The notes below the pieces were generated by a model. It searched no databases. It was not told the DNA's origin and saw only the letters and a program-made list of their open reading frames with translations. Below are positions 1 through 10,503 of a stretch of 64,000 nt of DNA, one piece after another. Position 1 is the first letter of the stretch, and every line of letters starts with the position of its first letter. The translations under genes were made by a program, and so were the position numbers. Origin of the DNA: Azospirillum humicireducens (GTDB lineage Bacteria; Pseudomonadota; Alphaproteobacteria; Azospirillales; Azospirillaceae); assembly GCF_001639105.2 (NCBI RefSeq), contig NZ_CP015285.1:186001-250000 (forward strand), given 5' to 3'.

Positions 1-1040
1 TCGCGCGCCGCGGCGACCACGCCCTCGGCGATCACGTCGCAGCGCATGATGCCGCCGAAGATGTTGACCAGGATGCCTTCGACGTTGCTGTCGGACAGGA
101 TCAGCTTGAAGGCCGCGGTGACGCGCTCCTTCGTGGCGCCGCCGCCGACGTCGAGGAAGTTGGCCGGCTCGCCGCCATACAGCTTGATGATGTCCATGGT
201 GGCCATCGCCAGGCCGGCGCCGTTCACCATGCAGCCGATGTTGCCGTCGAGCTTGACGTAGTTGAGGCTGTGCTTGGCCGCCTCGATCTCCGCCGGGTCT
301 TCCTCGGCCTCGTCGCGCAGCTCTTCCACGTCCTTGTGGCGGAACAGCGCGTTGTCGTCGAAGTTCATCTTGGCGTCGAGCGCCAGGATGTCGCCCGACC
401 CGGTGACGATCAGCGGGTTGATCTCGACGATGGCGCAGTCCAGGTCCACGAAGGCCTGATAGGCGGCCTGGATGAACTTGGCGGCGGCGCCGACCTGCTT
501 GCCTTCCAGGCCCAGCGCGAAGGCGACCTTGCGGGTGTGGTAGCCCTGGATGCCGGTGGCCGGATCGACGGCGACCTTGACGATCTTCTCCGGCGTGTTG
601 TGGGCGACCTCTTCGATCTCCATGCCGCCTTCGGTCGAGGCCATGATCGTCACGCGGCCGGTGGCGCGGTCGATCAGCATGCCGAGATACAGCTCGCGCT
701 TGATGTCGGCGCCTTCCTCGATATAGAGGCGCTTCACCTCGCGGCCTTCCGCGCCGGTCTGCTTGGTGACGAGGACGCTGTTCAGCATCTCGGAGGCGTT
801 CTTGCCGACTTCCTCGATCGACTTGACGACGCGGACGCCGCCCTTGCCCTCGGGGTTGTTCTTGAAGCGGCCGGCACCGCGGCCACCGGCATGGATCTGG
901 GACTTCACGACCCAGACCGGACCGCCCAGCTCGCGGGCGACCGTCTCGGCCTCCTGCGGGGTGTAGGCAACGCCGCCGCGGGGAACCGCGACGCCGTACT
1001 TCTTCAGCAGGCTTTTCGCCTGGTACTCATGGATGTTCAT
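1..1040 (-). CDS. sucC: Succinyl-CoA ligase (ADP-forming) beta subunit, 3' end cut by window edge
   Basis: Beta subunit of succinyl-CoA synthetase, the TCA-cycle enzyme that makes ATP or GTP from succinyl-CoA together with SucD. The start at 1040 gives the family N-terminus [17 protein letters not shown]. The ATP-grasp part is visible (a GGRGAGR loop near residue 53) and the frame continues into the glycine-rich CoA-ligase part ([12 protein letters not shown]) where the window ends, so the last ~40-50 residues of a ~398-residue protein are missing. It lies 130 bp downstream of mdh on the same strand, the usual mdh-sucC order in this group; sucD would follow outside the window. Confidence 0.96.
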   Translation of the reverse strand, partial: MNIHEYQAKSLLKKYGVAVPRGGVAYTPQEAETVARELGGPVWVVKSQIHAGGRGAGRFKNNPEGKGGVRVVKSIEEVGKNASEMLNSVLVTKQTGAEGREVKRLYIEEGADIKRELYLGMLIDRATGRVTIMASTEGGMEIEEVAHNTPEKIVKVAVDPATGIQGYHTRKVAFALGLEGKQVGAAAKFIQAAYQAFVDLDCAIVEINPLIVTGSGDILALDAKMNFDDNALFRHKDVEELRDEAEEDPAEIEAAKHSLNYVKLDGNIGCMVNGAGLAMATMDIIKLYGGEPANFLDVGGGATKERVTAAFKLILSDSNVEGILVNIFGGIMRCDVIAEGVVAAAR

Positions 1041-1170
1041 CGGGCGTCCATCTGTTTTTTGTTTCGGCTGACGAGAACGGGTCGACTGAAGGACAAGACG
1101 GGCGCACCACCGGCGTCCACCCGGCCCGGACAGGGACCGGGCAGACGCCGGAGACCGCGCGGTCCGTTCC

Positions 1171-2184
<1,014 letters not shown>

Positions 2185-2420
2185 CTAGAACCGTTGGTCA
2201 TTCTAACGTCTTAGGGATCCAGCGCCCCGAGATTTCGGAAGCGTAGGTAGCGCGTTTTGTCGCGGAGGGCAAGCATGACCGCAAGCCCAACCATAAACGG
2301 GCATTGCAGCTTTGCGCCGCACCCCCGATGATCCTTTCCAAACGCCGGAGCGTTCGGCTTTATACGTATGGTTCGTGTCCGGTCCTTACCTTGTTCGAAG
2401 ATGGTCGAAGGAGAGCGCAG

Positions 2421-2906
2421 ATGGCCAAGCTCATGGCCCGTTTCATTCCCGGTCCGGCCCTGTCGCTGGCGCTTGCCGCCGGCCTTTCGGCCGCTGGTGC
2501 CGCCCAGGCCCAGACGGTCGGCGACTATACCGCCGCCATCGCCGCCGCCCCGATCACCGACGCGGTGGCGGCCCCCAGCGTCGCCTATTGCCAGACGCTG
2601 ACCAACTACGTCTACACCTCGATCCCCGACAACCAGCGGGCCGACTGGGTGCTGCCGCTGGTGACGCTGGACGGGTCGCAGTCGGCGGAGACGGCGGCCA
2701 AGCGCGAGGCCTGCCTGAAGGTGCGCCAGCAGGCGCTGATCGCCTTCGACGCCGGCACCGGCGAGCAGATCGTCACCCCGGCCGAGGCGATGGAAGGCCC
2801 GACCGACCGCGGCCCCTATTACAAGGAACCTTCGGCCGACACCCCGGTTCCGCACACCGGCCGCGCCACGCCGCGCCAGCCGATGCCGCGCGGGGCCGTG
2901 CAGTAA
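2421..2906 (+). CDS. Small exported protein of unknown function
   Basis: 161 residues. The start is set by a purine-rich Shine-Dalgarno sequence (GAAGGAGAG) upstream of 2421; longer in-frame starts lack one. The first ~31 residues form a clear Sec signal peptide (basic MAKLMAR, hydrophobic core, AAQAQ cleavage region). The mature part is short and has two cysteines, one in the segment VAYCQTLTNYVYTSIPD and one in EACLKVRQQ, which could form a disulfide in the periplasm. The C-terminus is rich in proline and arginine. I do not recognise a family. It is divergent from mdh and convergent with the next gene. Confidence 0.75.
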   Translation: MAKLMARFIPGPALSLALAAGLSAAGAAQAQTVGDYTAAIAAAPITDAVAAPSVAYCQTLTNYVYTSIPDNQRADWVLPLVTLDGSQSAETAAKREACLKVRQQALIAFDAGTGEQIVTPAEAMEGPTDRGPYYKEPSADTPVPHTGRATPRQPMPRGAVQ

Positions 2907-2916
2907 GGACCGTCTC

Positions 2917-2936
2917 CGGGGGCGCTTCGCCCCTTT
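2917..2936 (+). terminator. Hairpin between convergent genes
   Basis: A short GC hairpin (GGGGCG, loop CTT, CGCCCC at 2919-2933) followed by TTT starts 12 bases after the stop of the small exported protein gene. It is a plausible but weak factor-independent terminator because the T tract is only three bases. Confidence 0.45.
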
Positions 2937-4239
2937 ACGGCCCGACCCCATAGCGTTCCAGGTGGCGGGCCATCTCGGCGGGGGACAGCGGGAAGCCGCT
3001 GCCCTGCCGGGCGTTCAACATCGCGCGCGGATGGATGCCGGCGGCGCGCGCCTGGATCTGCATGGCGCAGCGCATCGACAGGCCGGCCCGCCAGACCAGG
3101 GCGGTGACCGCCTGCGGATCGTGGGCGTCGAGGATCAGATCCACCACCTCCGGCGCCACGCGGGCGCGCAAGGTCAGCGCCGCCCGGACGAAGCCGGTCT
3201 CGTTCCACGACATCGCATCGCTGAGCGCGGTCTCGTCCAGCCTGCCCTGCCGGTGCAGGCGGACGGCGCGGCGTTCCGGCGGCTCCGCCGACTCGGGCGC
3301 CTCGGCCCAGTCGATGCGGCGCCGGGTGGTCGCGGCGATCTCCGCCACCGTGGCGTCGTCGAGATCGGCGCGGCGGCGCAGGGACTCGACCACCGCCAGA
3401 TCGACGAAATCCGCCAGCCGCTGCGCCAGCCGCCGGGGCAGGGCAGGGCGGCGTGCCAGCTTCTCCCGCCAGTCGGGATGATGGGCGGACTGCTCCACCA
3501 ACCTGTCGAGGGTCGGTTCGGCGATCACCGCACCGCTGTTGTCGAGCAGGATGCCGGTCGCCTCGGCATGGCCGCTGCCGGCGATGGCGTCGGACAGGGC
3601 GGCGCCGATGCTGTGGCGCCGGGCGATGGCCGACAGCGCCCAGCCGGCGGGCGCCGCTGCGACGATGTCCAGCAGATCCTCGTCGCCGAGCGCGGCACAG
3701 CAGCGCAGCACCGGCTCCGCCACCGTCCGCTCGACGTCGCGCGCCAGCGTCGCCACCACCGACGGCGGGGCGCAGGCGATGTCCTTGATCGCCGTCGCCA
3801 GCGCCTCGCGCACCCGGACGATGTGATCGCGGGCCAGCTGCTCCAGGGCGCGGGTCGCGACGGTGCTGACGGTGTCGGCGCCGCCCGGCGGCAGGTCCGG
3901 CAGCAGCCGGCACAGCTTGCGGGCCAGGGTGGAGCGCACGTCGGCGTCGCCCATGCCGGCCAGCCGCGATTCGACCAGCACGTCGCCGACCTGTCGGGCG
4001 ATGGTGCGGCCGGGCTGGGGAGCGGCGGCGGGGGACGGTGCCGGCATCGGTTCTTGCGCCGGCACCGCTGCCGGCGACTCGGCGAACAGATAGTCCATCA
4101 GCTCGGGCGCGACGCCGCACTCCGTCTCCGGCGGAAGACGGGGCGAGGGGCTGGACTGGGAGCGCCGGGCTGTCACCGGACCTGAAGCCTTGTGGTTGAG
4201 CCGCGTCCGGATCGGAGCGGCGGCTGTGGGATCATGCAC
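2935..4239 (-). CDS. DUF2336-like helical protein
   Basis: 434 residues, almost all predicted alpha helix and rich in Ala, Arg and Leu, with a proline-rich lead (residues ~50-75, PAAVPAQEPMPAPSPAAA). Repeated helical pairs such as RSTLARKLCRLLPDLPPGG and ALATAIKDIACAPPSVVATL look like the HEAT/ARM-like arrangement of the alphaproteobacterial DUF2336 family. That assignment is from pattern recognition and is tentative. No catalytic motif or membrane segment is evident, so it is probably cytoplasmic. The start is a GTG at 4239 with a GGGGAG sequence a little far upstream; a downstream start cannot be excluded. Confidence 0.65.
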   Translation of the reverse strand: MHDPTAAAPIRTRLNHKASGPVTARRSQSSPSPRLPPETECGVAPELMDYLFAESPAAVPAQEPMPAPSPAAAPQPGRTIARQVGDVLVESRLAGMGDADVRSTLARKLCRLLPDLPPGGADTVSTVATRALEQLARDHIVRVREALATAIKDIACAPPSVVATLARDVERTVAEPVLRCCAALGDEDLLDIVAAAPAGWALSAIARRHSIGAALSDAIAGSGHAEATGILLDNSGAVIAEPTLDRLVEQSAHHPDWREKLARRPALPRRLAQRLADFVDLAVVESLRRRADLDDATVAEIAATTRRRIDWAEAPESAEPPERRAVRLHRQGRLDETALSDAMSWNETGFVRAALTLRARVAPEVVDLILDAHDPQAVTALVWRAGLSMRCAMQIQARAAGIHPRAMLNARQGSGFPLSPAEMARHLERYGVGP

Positions 4240-4323
4240 TCCATCGAAACGCTCCCCTGGTTAACGGGCTCCTAATTCGGCGGCGGTGTTCCCTGTAATA
4301 TCTCTCCGGACTTGCAGCGGACC

Positions 4324-5220
4324 TCAGCGCCGCTTGGCCGCCGGGGTGCTGCCCAGCATGCTGCGCTGCGCCAGCATCGGGCGCGGCATCTGCCGCCCGC
4401 CCAGCACGCGGACGGGCATGGATTGCTCCTGCCGGTGCTTGTCGAACTGGTCGAAGATGCGCAGCAGCGCCTCCGCCGTGCCCTCGCCATACTGGATGTC
4501 GGTGCGGGCGCGGCCCAGTTCGGTGCGCAGGCCGTCGCGCAGCCGGCCGAACAGGGCGTCGAACAGCGTCTGGAAATGCTCCTCGGCAAAGACGAAATGG
4601 CGGTCGCGCAGCTGGTCGGTCATCCGCCGGATGAAGGTCTGGCGCTGCTGGTGGAATTGGCGGAAGCGCAGCATCACCCGGATGAAGGGCGTGTCGGCCA
4701 GCACCGACAAGGTTTCCTCATGAGCAAGCCGATGCCAGACCTCGGCGTCGCGGTCGGTGCCGAGACGGTTGAACAGGGCGATGACGCTTGCGTTCATCGC
4801 TTCCCACTCCTTCTCGTAGAAGAGTGCGGTCAGGGTGGATTGCAGGCCGGGCACGATCACTTGGGGAAAGCTGGCGCCGGTGATCGGGTCCATGCTGTCT
4901 GGAAGCCTGGAGCGCAGGGCCGAAACCATCAGGCGGGTGACGAAATCGCGCCGGCGCCCCCCGGCTTCGATCTGCGGAGGTTCCTCCCCCACCGTTCCGC
5001 AGCCGCCGCATGCCCCCACCGTGCAGGATTGGCAGATCGAAGCGAACAGCGGCAGCACCGACGGCCAGTGCGCCATCATCAGCCCCATGGCGCGGGCGAA
5101 TTCCTCACGGGACAGCACGCCCTTGGCGGTGAATTGCGGCTCCAGCGCCTCCTGAAAGGTGCTGACCAGAGCCTGCGCCGTGCGATGGTGGCGTTCGAAC
5201 GGCGGCGGATCGGCGGTCAT
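4324..5220 (-). CDS. Unrecognised helical protein with a paired CxxC motif
   Basis: 298 residues from the ATG at 5220, chosen because GAAGGGAGGG lies about 5 bases upstream; an in-frame ATG at 5244 would add 8 residues. About 65 residues from the N-terminus is CQSCTVGACGGCG, which reads as CxxC-x4-CxxC and could bind zinc or an Fe-S cluster. The remainder is long amphipathic helices rich in Arg, Gln and Phe (for example RFRQFHQQRQTFIRRMTDQL) with no signal peptide or membrane segment. I do not recognise the family. It lies just upstream of the DUF2336-like gene on the same strand, about 85 bp apart, so the two may be transcribed together. Confidence 0.7.
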   Translation of the reverse strand: MTADPPPFERHHRTAQALVSTFQEALEPQFTAKGVLSREEFARAMGLMMAHWPSVLPLFASICQSCTVGACGGCGTVGEEPPQIEAGGRRRDFVTRLMVSALRSRLPDSMDPITGASFPQVIVPGLQSTLTALFYEKEWEAMNASVIALFNRLGTDRDAEVWHRLAHEETLSVLADTPFIRVMLRFRQFHQQRQTFIRRMTDQLRDRHFVFAEEHFQTLFDALFGRLRDGLRTELGRARTDIQYGEGTAEALLRIFDQFDKHRQEQSMPVRVLGGRQMPRPMLAQRSMLGSTPAAKRR

Positions 5221-5360
5221 CCCGCGCCCTCCCTTCCGATGCATCCCAGCCGGCGGACCATCCGGGCCGGCCGCGGTTATCGGAACAATTTATCCGGTAT
5301 TTTATTGAACTCGGCTGTGATGGCCGTCACAGGACGGAGCAAAGTCTGGTCCCCGTGGAC

Positions 5361-5396
5361 AAAAAAAAGGCCGCGGCCCAAGTGGGCGCGGCCTTT
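5361..5396 (-). terminator. Strong orphan Rho-independent terminator
   Basis: On the minus strand a GC-rich stem (AAAGGCCGCG with CGCGGCCTTT, arms at 5366-5375 and 5387-5396, extended inward by CCC/GGG) is followed by a run of eight T. No protein gene ends just before it; the nearest upstream gene on this strand, lysS, already has its own terminator 250 bp earlier. It therefore probably ends a short non-coding transcript. Confidence 0.8.
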
Positions 5397-5640
5397 AGTC
5401 TAGGGAGGAAACGCACTGCAAAATGCAGTAACAGGGCGGAGTTTAAGCCTGTCGCCGTGTTAGCGGTACCACGCTTTTCGAATTGGTGCGGTGCGACACC
5501 CGCATAACAGCGTATGGAATAGCGTTTGGTTTGCACAGAGAGTAAGCGGTTGGGCGCGGTTTTGCCCGTTCATTAGGCAAATCGTGCTTTGCGGGTCAGG
5601 CAAACGATCGTTTCCGAAGACCATCGCGCCTGTAAATGTT
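5397..5640 (-). ncRNA. Candidate small RNA ending at the orphan terminator
   Basis: Inferred only from the orphan terminator at 5361-5396 and from the absence of a coding frame with a ribosome-binding site in front of it. The stretch contains several short inverted repeats. No clear sigma-70 promoter was found, so the 5' end is unknown and the interval given is the maximum. It does not match any RNA family I can recognise by eye. Confidence 0.3.
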
Positions 5641-5643
5641 CGT

Positions 5644-5678
5644 AAACGAAAAAGGGGGCGTCCGGCGACGCCCCCCCC
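5644..5678 (-). terminator. lysS terminator
   Basis: Perfect stem GGGGGCGTC / GACGCCCCC (5654-5662 and 5667-5675) with loop CGGC. On the minus strand it is followed by TTTTTCGTTT. It lies about 30 bases after the lysS stop codon. Confidence 0.85.
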
Positions 5679-5705
5679 TTGCCCGACCGGATGCGGCAAT
5701 GCGCG

Positions 5706-7274
5706 TCAGGCGCCCAGCTTCTCGCGGATCAGCGCCTTGGTCTCGTCGATGCCGTAGAGCTGGATGAAGGAGCCCATGCGCGGGCCGGTGGTCTGGCCCA
5801 GCAGCACCTCGTACAGCGCCTGGAACCACGCGCGCAGTTCGGTGAAGCCGTGGGTCTTGCCAACCTCGAACACCTCGTTCTGGATGGCGTCGGCACGGGA
5901 GTCGGCCGGCAGGCCGTCCAGCTTGGCCAGCAGGTCCCGCAGGGCCGCGCGCTCGGCGTCGGTGGGGGCGCGGAATCGCTTGGTCGGCTTCACCTGATCC
6001 TGATAGTAGCGCACGGCATAGCCGACCATGCTGTCGAGGAAGGGGCTGTTCTCCGGCGTGGCGTCCGGCGCGTAGCGGCGGATGAAGCCCCACATGGTGT
6101 CCTTGGTTTCGGCATTCGCCGCACCCGCCAGATTGAGCAGCAGGTTGAAGGACACGTCGGAGCGCACGGCCGGCGGCTTGCCGTTGTGGATGTGCCAGGC
6201 CGGATTCTCCAGCGTCTTCGCCGGCTCCTCGCCATGGACCTTGTCGACGAAGGTCAGATACTCGTCCACCGCGCGCGGGATGACGTCGAAATACAGGCGC
6301 TTGGCCGACTTCGGCTTCTGGAACATGTAGAGGGCGAGGCTTTCCGGCGGGGCGTAGGCCAGCCACTCCTCCATGGTCAGGCCGTTGCCCTTCGACTTGG
6401 AGATCTTCTGGCCCTTGTCGTCGAGGAACAGCTCGTAATTGAAGCCTTCCGGCGGGGTGCCGCCGAGGATTCTGCAGATCTTGCCGGCCAGCTCGGCCGA
6501 CGGGATCAGATCCTTGCCGTACATCTCGTAATCGACGCCGAGGCCGAACCAGCGCATGCCCCAGTCGGGCTTCCACTGCAGCTTCACATGGCCGCCGGTG
6601 ACGGGCAGCTCCACCTTCTTGCCGTCCTCGTCCTCGAAGACGATGGTGCCGGCATCGGTGTTGCGCTCCAGCATCGGCACCTGGAGAACCCGGCCGGTCG
6701 AGGGGGAGATCGGCAGGAAGGGGCTGTAGGTGGCCTGACGCTCGGCGCCGAGGGTGGGCAGCATCACCGCCATCACCTCGTCGTAATGGCGCAGGATGCC
6801 GAGCAGCGCCTCGTCGAAACGGCCGGACTTGTACCAGTCGGTGGAGGACTGGAACTCGTACTCGAAGCCGAAGCTGTCGAGGAAGGCGCGCAGCCGGGCG
6901 TTGTTGTGGGCGCCGAAGCTGTCATGGGTGCCGAAGGGGTCGGGCACCTGGGTCAGCGGCTTGCCGATATTGGCCGCCACCATCTCCTTGTTGGGGATGT
7001 TGTCGGGGACCTTGCGCAGCCCGTCCATGTCGTCCGAGAAGCAGAACAGCCTGGTCGGAATGTCGCTCATGGTCTGGAAGGCATGGCGCACCATGCTGGT
7101 GCGCGCCACCTCGCCGAAGGTGCCGAGATGCGGCAGGCCCGACGGACCATAGCCGGTCTCGAACAGGACATAGCCTTTGGCGGGCGGCGCTTTCGCGAAG
7201 CGCGCGACCAGTTTGCGCGCCTCCTCGAACGGCCATGCCTTCGCCTGCAACGCCAGATCCCGTTCGCCGGTCAT
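5706..7274 (-). CDS. lysS: Class I lysyl-tRNA synthetase
   Basis: Charges tRNA-Lys. This is the class I, archaeal-type enzyme (often called LysK), unrelated in fold to the common class II LysS. The product is 522 residues from the ATG at 7274, preferred over an ATG 36 bases upstream because AAAGGG precedes it at good spacing. Signature sequences are the HIGH-type motif in [12 protein letters not shown] (residues ~44-55) and the KMSKS-type motif KISKSKGNG (~290-298). No class II motif is present. It is a single-gene unit with its own terminator. Class I LysRS is typical of Rhodospirillales and other alphaproteobacteria. Confidence 0.96.
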   Translation of the reverse strand: MTGERDLALQAKAWPFEEARKLVARFAKAPPAKGYVLFETGYGPSGLPHLGTFGEVARTSMVRHAFQTMSDIPTRLFCFSDDMDGLRKVPDNIPNKEMVAANIGKPLTQVPDPFGTHDSFGAHNNARLRAFLDSFGFEYEFQSSTDWYKSGRFDEALLGILRHYDEVMAVMLPTLGAERQATYSPFLPISPSTGRVLQVPMLERNTDAGTIVFEDEDGKKVELPVTGGHVKLQWKPDWGMRWFGLGVDYEMYGKDLIPSAELAGKICRILGGTPPEGFNYELFLDDKGQKISKSKGNGLTMEEWLAYAPPESLALYMFQKPKSAKRLYFDVIPRAVDEYLTFVDKVHGEEPAKTLENPAWHIHNGKPPAVRSDVSFNLLLNLAGAANAETKDTMWGFIRRYAPDATPENSPFLDSMVGYAVRYYQDQVKPTKRFRAPTDAERAALRDLLAKLDGLPADSRADAIQNEVFEVGKTHGFTELRAWFQALYEVLLGQTTGPRMGSFIQLYGIDETKALIREKLGA

Positions 7275-7468
7275 CGTCGGACCCTTTCGAAACCAGATAG
7301 ATAAAGTCAAGGAATGAGGGCAAAGACCCTAGGGCCCGGCGGGCGTGGCGTCAACCGTGGGACGTGCGGCGCGGGGCATGGCGGACGCTCTTGCGGCATG
7401 CCGTCGCCCGGTCCATCCTGCGCCGCCCGCGGGATAGGCTTTGCGGGGCTGGTCGGGATTTGACGGCG

Positions 7469-7792
7469 ATGAGCTGGCTGTATCTGGTGGTGGCGATCCT
7501 GTTCGAGATCGTCGGCACCTCCGCGATGAAGATGTCGGACGGGATGACGCGGCTGGGTCCGGCAGCTGTGGTGGTGGTCTGCTATGGCGTCGCCTTCGTG
7601 CTGCTGGCCAAGGCGCTGCGAAGCATCGAGGTCGGCATCGCCTATGCCATCTGGTCGGCGGCGGGCACCGCGGCCATCGCCGCCATCGGCGTGTTCGTCT
7701 TCGGCGAGTCGCTGACGACGATGAAGGTGGTCGGCATCGCCCTGATCGTCGCCGGGGTGATCAGCCTGCATATGGCGAACGGGGCGGCCTAA
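7469..7792 (+). CDS. Small multidrug resistance (SMR) family efflux protein
   Basis: 107 residues with four hydrophobic helices, the size of EmrE, QacE or SugE. The start MSWLYLVVAILFEIVGTSAM places the essential membrane glutamate at residue 13, corresponding to Glu14 of EmrE, in the family context FEIVGTSAMK. The later segments IAYAIWSAAGTAAIAAIG and VVGIALIVAGVISL also fit. Family members exchange cationic compounds or guanidinium for protons; the substrate cannot be read from the sequence. It overlaps the convergent c-di-GMP gene by 4 bases at the stop codons. Confidence 0.92.
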   Translation: MSWLYLVVAILFEIVGTSAMKMSDGMTRLGPAAVVVVCYGVAFVLLAKALRSIEVGIAYAIWSAAGTAAIAAIGVFVFGESLTTMKVVGIALIVAGVISLHMANGAA

Positions 7793-10503
7793 ACCCCGAC
7801 CTTGAACGGGTTCACCTGCCGGGCGGCGTGTTCCACCGCGTCGGCCGGGCCGGGACGGCCGAGGAAATAGCCCTGGGCGACATCGCAGTTCAGCTGGCGC
7901 AGCGCCGCCAGCGTTGCGGCGTCCTCCACCCCCTCGGCCACGGCGGTCAGGTTCAGGCCGTGCGCCAGCTGGATGACGGCGGCGGTGATCTTGGCGCTGT
8001 CGTGGTTGCTGGTGAGGTCGGCAACGAAGCTGCGGTCGATCTTCAGCTTGTCCACCGCCAGACGGCCGATATAGGACAGGTTGGAATAGCCGGTCCCGAA
8101 ATCGTCGATCGACACCTGCACACCCATCGCCTTGATCCGGCGCAGGTTGTCCATCACCACATCGGTGTTCTGGATCAGCATCGATTCGGTCAGCTCCAAC
8201 TCCAGCAGCAGCGGGTCGAGACCGCTGCCGTCGAGCGCGCCCGTGACCGTGCGGACGAGATCGCTGCGCTGGAGCTGAAGGGCGGACAGGTTGACCGCCA
8301 CCGACAGCGACAGGCCGCGGGCCTGCCATGCCGCCCCCTGCCGGCAGGCCTCCGCCAGCACCCAGGCGCCGATGGGGACGATCAGGCCGCTGTCCTCGGC
8401 GATCGGGATGAAGGCGCCGGGCGGGACCATGCCCTTGTCGGGATGGTTCCAGCGGAGCAGGGCTTCCGCTCCGATCACCGCACCGGTCTCCAGGCTGACC
8501 TGCGGCTGGTAATGGACCAGGAACTCCCCGCGCTCCAGCGCGCGGCGCAGGCCGCTGCGGGTGGAGAGATGGGCCACCGCCTCCGTGTTCATCGCCTCGG
8601 CATAGAAGCGGTGGGTGTCGCGGCCGGCGGCCTTGGCATGGTGCAGGGCGGTGTCGGCATTCTTCAGCAGGGTGGCGAAATCCTTGCCGTCGGCCGGGGC
8701 CAGCGCGACGCCGGAGGACAGGGTCACGGTCAGTTCCTGCCCGTCGATCTCGAAGGGGACCGCCATCCTCTCGTGCAGCGACGCGACCGTTTCCACCACC
8801 GCGTCGACGTCGGGCAGGCCGGACAGCAGCAGGATGAACTCGTCGCCGCCGCTGCGGCTGACCGTGTCGGTGTCGCGCACCGCGGCCTTCAGCCGGCCCG
8901 CCGTCGCGCGCAGCAGGGCGTCGCCGACGGCGTGGCCGAGACTGTCGTTCACCGTCTTGAAGCGGTCGAGCCCGCAGGCGACCAGCGCCACCAGACGGCC
9001 GTTGCGCTCCGCCCGCGCCAGCGCCTGTTCGGTGCGGTCCTGCAGCAGGACTCGGTTGGGCAGCAGGGTCAGCGCGTCGTGACGCGACAGATACTCCATG
9101 CGCTCCTGGGCCGCCTTGCGCTCGGTGATGTCGCGGATGAGAACGAGCACCCGGCGGTCGTTGCCGTCGATGACGGCTCGCCGCATGCTGACCTCCGCCC
9201 AGAACAGCGCCCCATCCAGCCGCCGGGCATGCCATTCGATCAGTTGCGGCTCCCCGTCTCCGGCTTTTCTGCGCCAGTCCGCCGCCACCTCCGCCGTATA
9301 GGGAGGGGTGCCCGAACTGAGCATCCCCACATCGATGTCCGACAGCGGCACATTGCCCACCCGGTACATCTCCTTCATCCGGCGGTTCACCTCCAGGATG
9401 GCGCCGCTGTCCAGGTCATGGATGACGATGGCATCGTTGACGCTGTCGAAGATGGTGCGGACGCGCTCCTCGCTGGCGGTCAGGGCGGCGACCGCGGTGC
9501 GCAGGCTCTCCGTCTTGCTTTCCACCTGCCGGCGCAGCAGCAGCCCCCAGACCAGCGCGCCGATCCCCAGCACCACGAGGCCGGCCAGCAGCTTGAGCAG
9601 CAGGTCGATCAGTCCGGGGCTGACCCCGCCCAGGCTGCGGCCGATCCAGCGCTGCTCGATGGCCTTGCGTTCCTCCGGGGTGATGCGGTCGAAGCCGGCG
9701 GAGATCAGGCGGTGAAGCGCGGCATCGCCCTTGCGGACCGCCCAGTGCAGCTCGCCGGTGTAGAGCGGATCGGTGTAGCGGAAGCGCCCCTGCACCCCGC
9801 GCTTGGTCATGTAGTAGTTGGCCGACGGGTCGTCCATGCAGAAGACCCGCGTCTCCTGCCGGGCGGCGGCGTCGACCATCACCTCGAAGCCCGAATAGCG
9901 CTGGAAGGCGGTGATGCCCTGATCGGTCAGCCATTCGATGCAGAAATCGCCGTCCTTGACGCCGACGGTGAAGGCGCGCAGCGACTCCACCCCGGTGATC
10001 CCGCTGAGGTCGCTGCTGAACCAGATCGGCACATCGACACGGGCGTAGGGGGTGGAGAAGTCGTAGAGCGCATCGCGCGCTTCGTTGCGGAAGATGGTCT
10101 CGATCACGGTGGCGGCGCCGGTGTCCATCGCCTGCCGTGCCAGATTCCAGTCGCTCGGCATCATCCGCACCGCGACGCCGGTCTTCTGCGACCACAGCGC
10201 CCACAGGTCCTTCACGATCCCGACATGGGTGCCGTCGGCGTTGCGGAAGCTGTAGGGCGGGTAATTGTCATCCAGCGCAACCCGGAGCTCGGCCGGCTGC
10301 GGTCCCGCATCGGACGCCTGCTGCGCCGGCCGTGGCGAGCCGATGGCCAGGACCGGGCCGACGGCGATCATCGGCAGCAGCAGCGCGGCAAGCAGGCGAA
10401 ATGCGACCGGCCCGCCGGCAAGACGCCGGCCCCCCAGGTACCGGCTCCAGAAGGGCCGGCCCGCAGATCGTCCATGACGGGCGGTCCGCGGATCGAGGTT
10501 CAT
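7789..10503 (-). CDS. Membrane sensor with SBP3, PAS, GGDEF and EAL domains
   Basis: 904 residues. Order: N-terminal membrane segment (~34-54); periplasmic family-3 solute-binding domain (~70-290, with DDNYPPYSFRNADG); a second membrane helix (~300-325); PAS domain (~345-460); GGDEF (~470-635); EAL (~650-900). The EAL part keeps its residues (EALLRW, ELTES, DDFGTGYSNL, KIDRSFV, AEGVE), so c-di-GMP hydrolysis is expected. The GGDEF part has an intact SGGDEF (552-556), but the first metal-binding aspartate of the DLD motif is glycine (ACGLDRFK, position 511), so cyclase activity is doubtful. The architecture suggests that a periplasmic ligand, perhaps an amino acid, controls c-di-GMP turnover. 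It is a single gene with no coupled partner. Confidence 0.95.
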   Translation of the reverse strand: MNLDPRTARHGRSAGRPFWSRYLGGRRLAGGPVAFRLLAALLLPMIAVGPVLAIGSPRPAQQASDAGPQPAELRVALDDNYPPYSFRNADGTHVGIVKDLWALWSQKTGVAVRMMPSDWNLARQAMDTGAATVIETIFRNEARDALYDFSTPYARVDVPIWFSSDLSGITGVESLRAFTVGVKDGDFCIEWLTDQGITAFQRYSGFEVMVDAAARQETRVFCMDDPSANYYMTKRGVQGRFRYTDPLYTGELHWAVRKGDAALHRLISAGFDRITPEERKAIEQRWIGRSLGGVSPGLIDLLLKLLAGLVVLGIGALVWGLLLRRQVESKTESLRTAVAALTASEERVRTIFDSVNDAIVIHDLDSGAILEVNRRMKEMYRVGNVPLSDIDVGMLSSGTPPYTAEVAADWRRKAGDGEPQLIEWHARRLDGALFWAEVSMRRAVIDGNDRRVLVLIRDITERKAAQERMEYLSRHDALTLLPNRVLLQDRTEQALARAERNGRLVALVACGLDRFKTVNDSLGHAVGDALLRATAGRLKAAVRDTDTVSRSGGDEFILLLSGLPDVDAVVETVASLHERMAVPFEIDGQELTVTLSSGVALAPADGKDFATLLKNADTALHHAKAAGRDTHRFYAEAMNTEAVAHLSTRSGLRRALERGEFLVHYQPQVSLETGAVIGAEALLRWNHPDKGMVPPGAFIPIAEDSGLIVPIGAWVLAEACRQGAAWQARGLSLSVAVNLSALQLQRSDLVRTVTGALDGSGLDPLLLELELTESMLIQNTDVVMDNLRRIKAMGVQVSIDDFGTGYSNLSYIGRLAVDKLKIDRSFVADLTSNHDSAKITAAVIQLAHGLNLTAVAEGVEDAATLAALRQLNCDVAQGYFLGRPGPADAVEHAARQVNPFKVGV

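Larger units (their letters stand above)
5221..5705. other. Intergenic region with two terminators and a 12-bp palindrome
   Basis: No convincing protein gene lies here. It holds the lysS terminator (5644-5678), a second and separate terminator pointing the same way (5361-5396), a small hairpin ACTGCA-AAA-TGCAGT near 5417-5431, and a perfect 12-bp palindrome AAACGATCGTTT at 5602-5613. The unexplained second terminator is why a small RNA is suspected between them. Confidence 0.6.
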
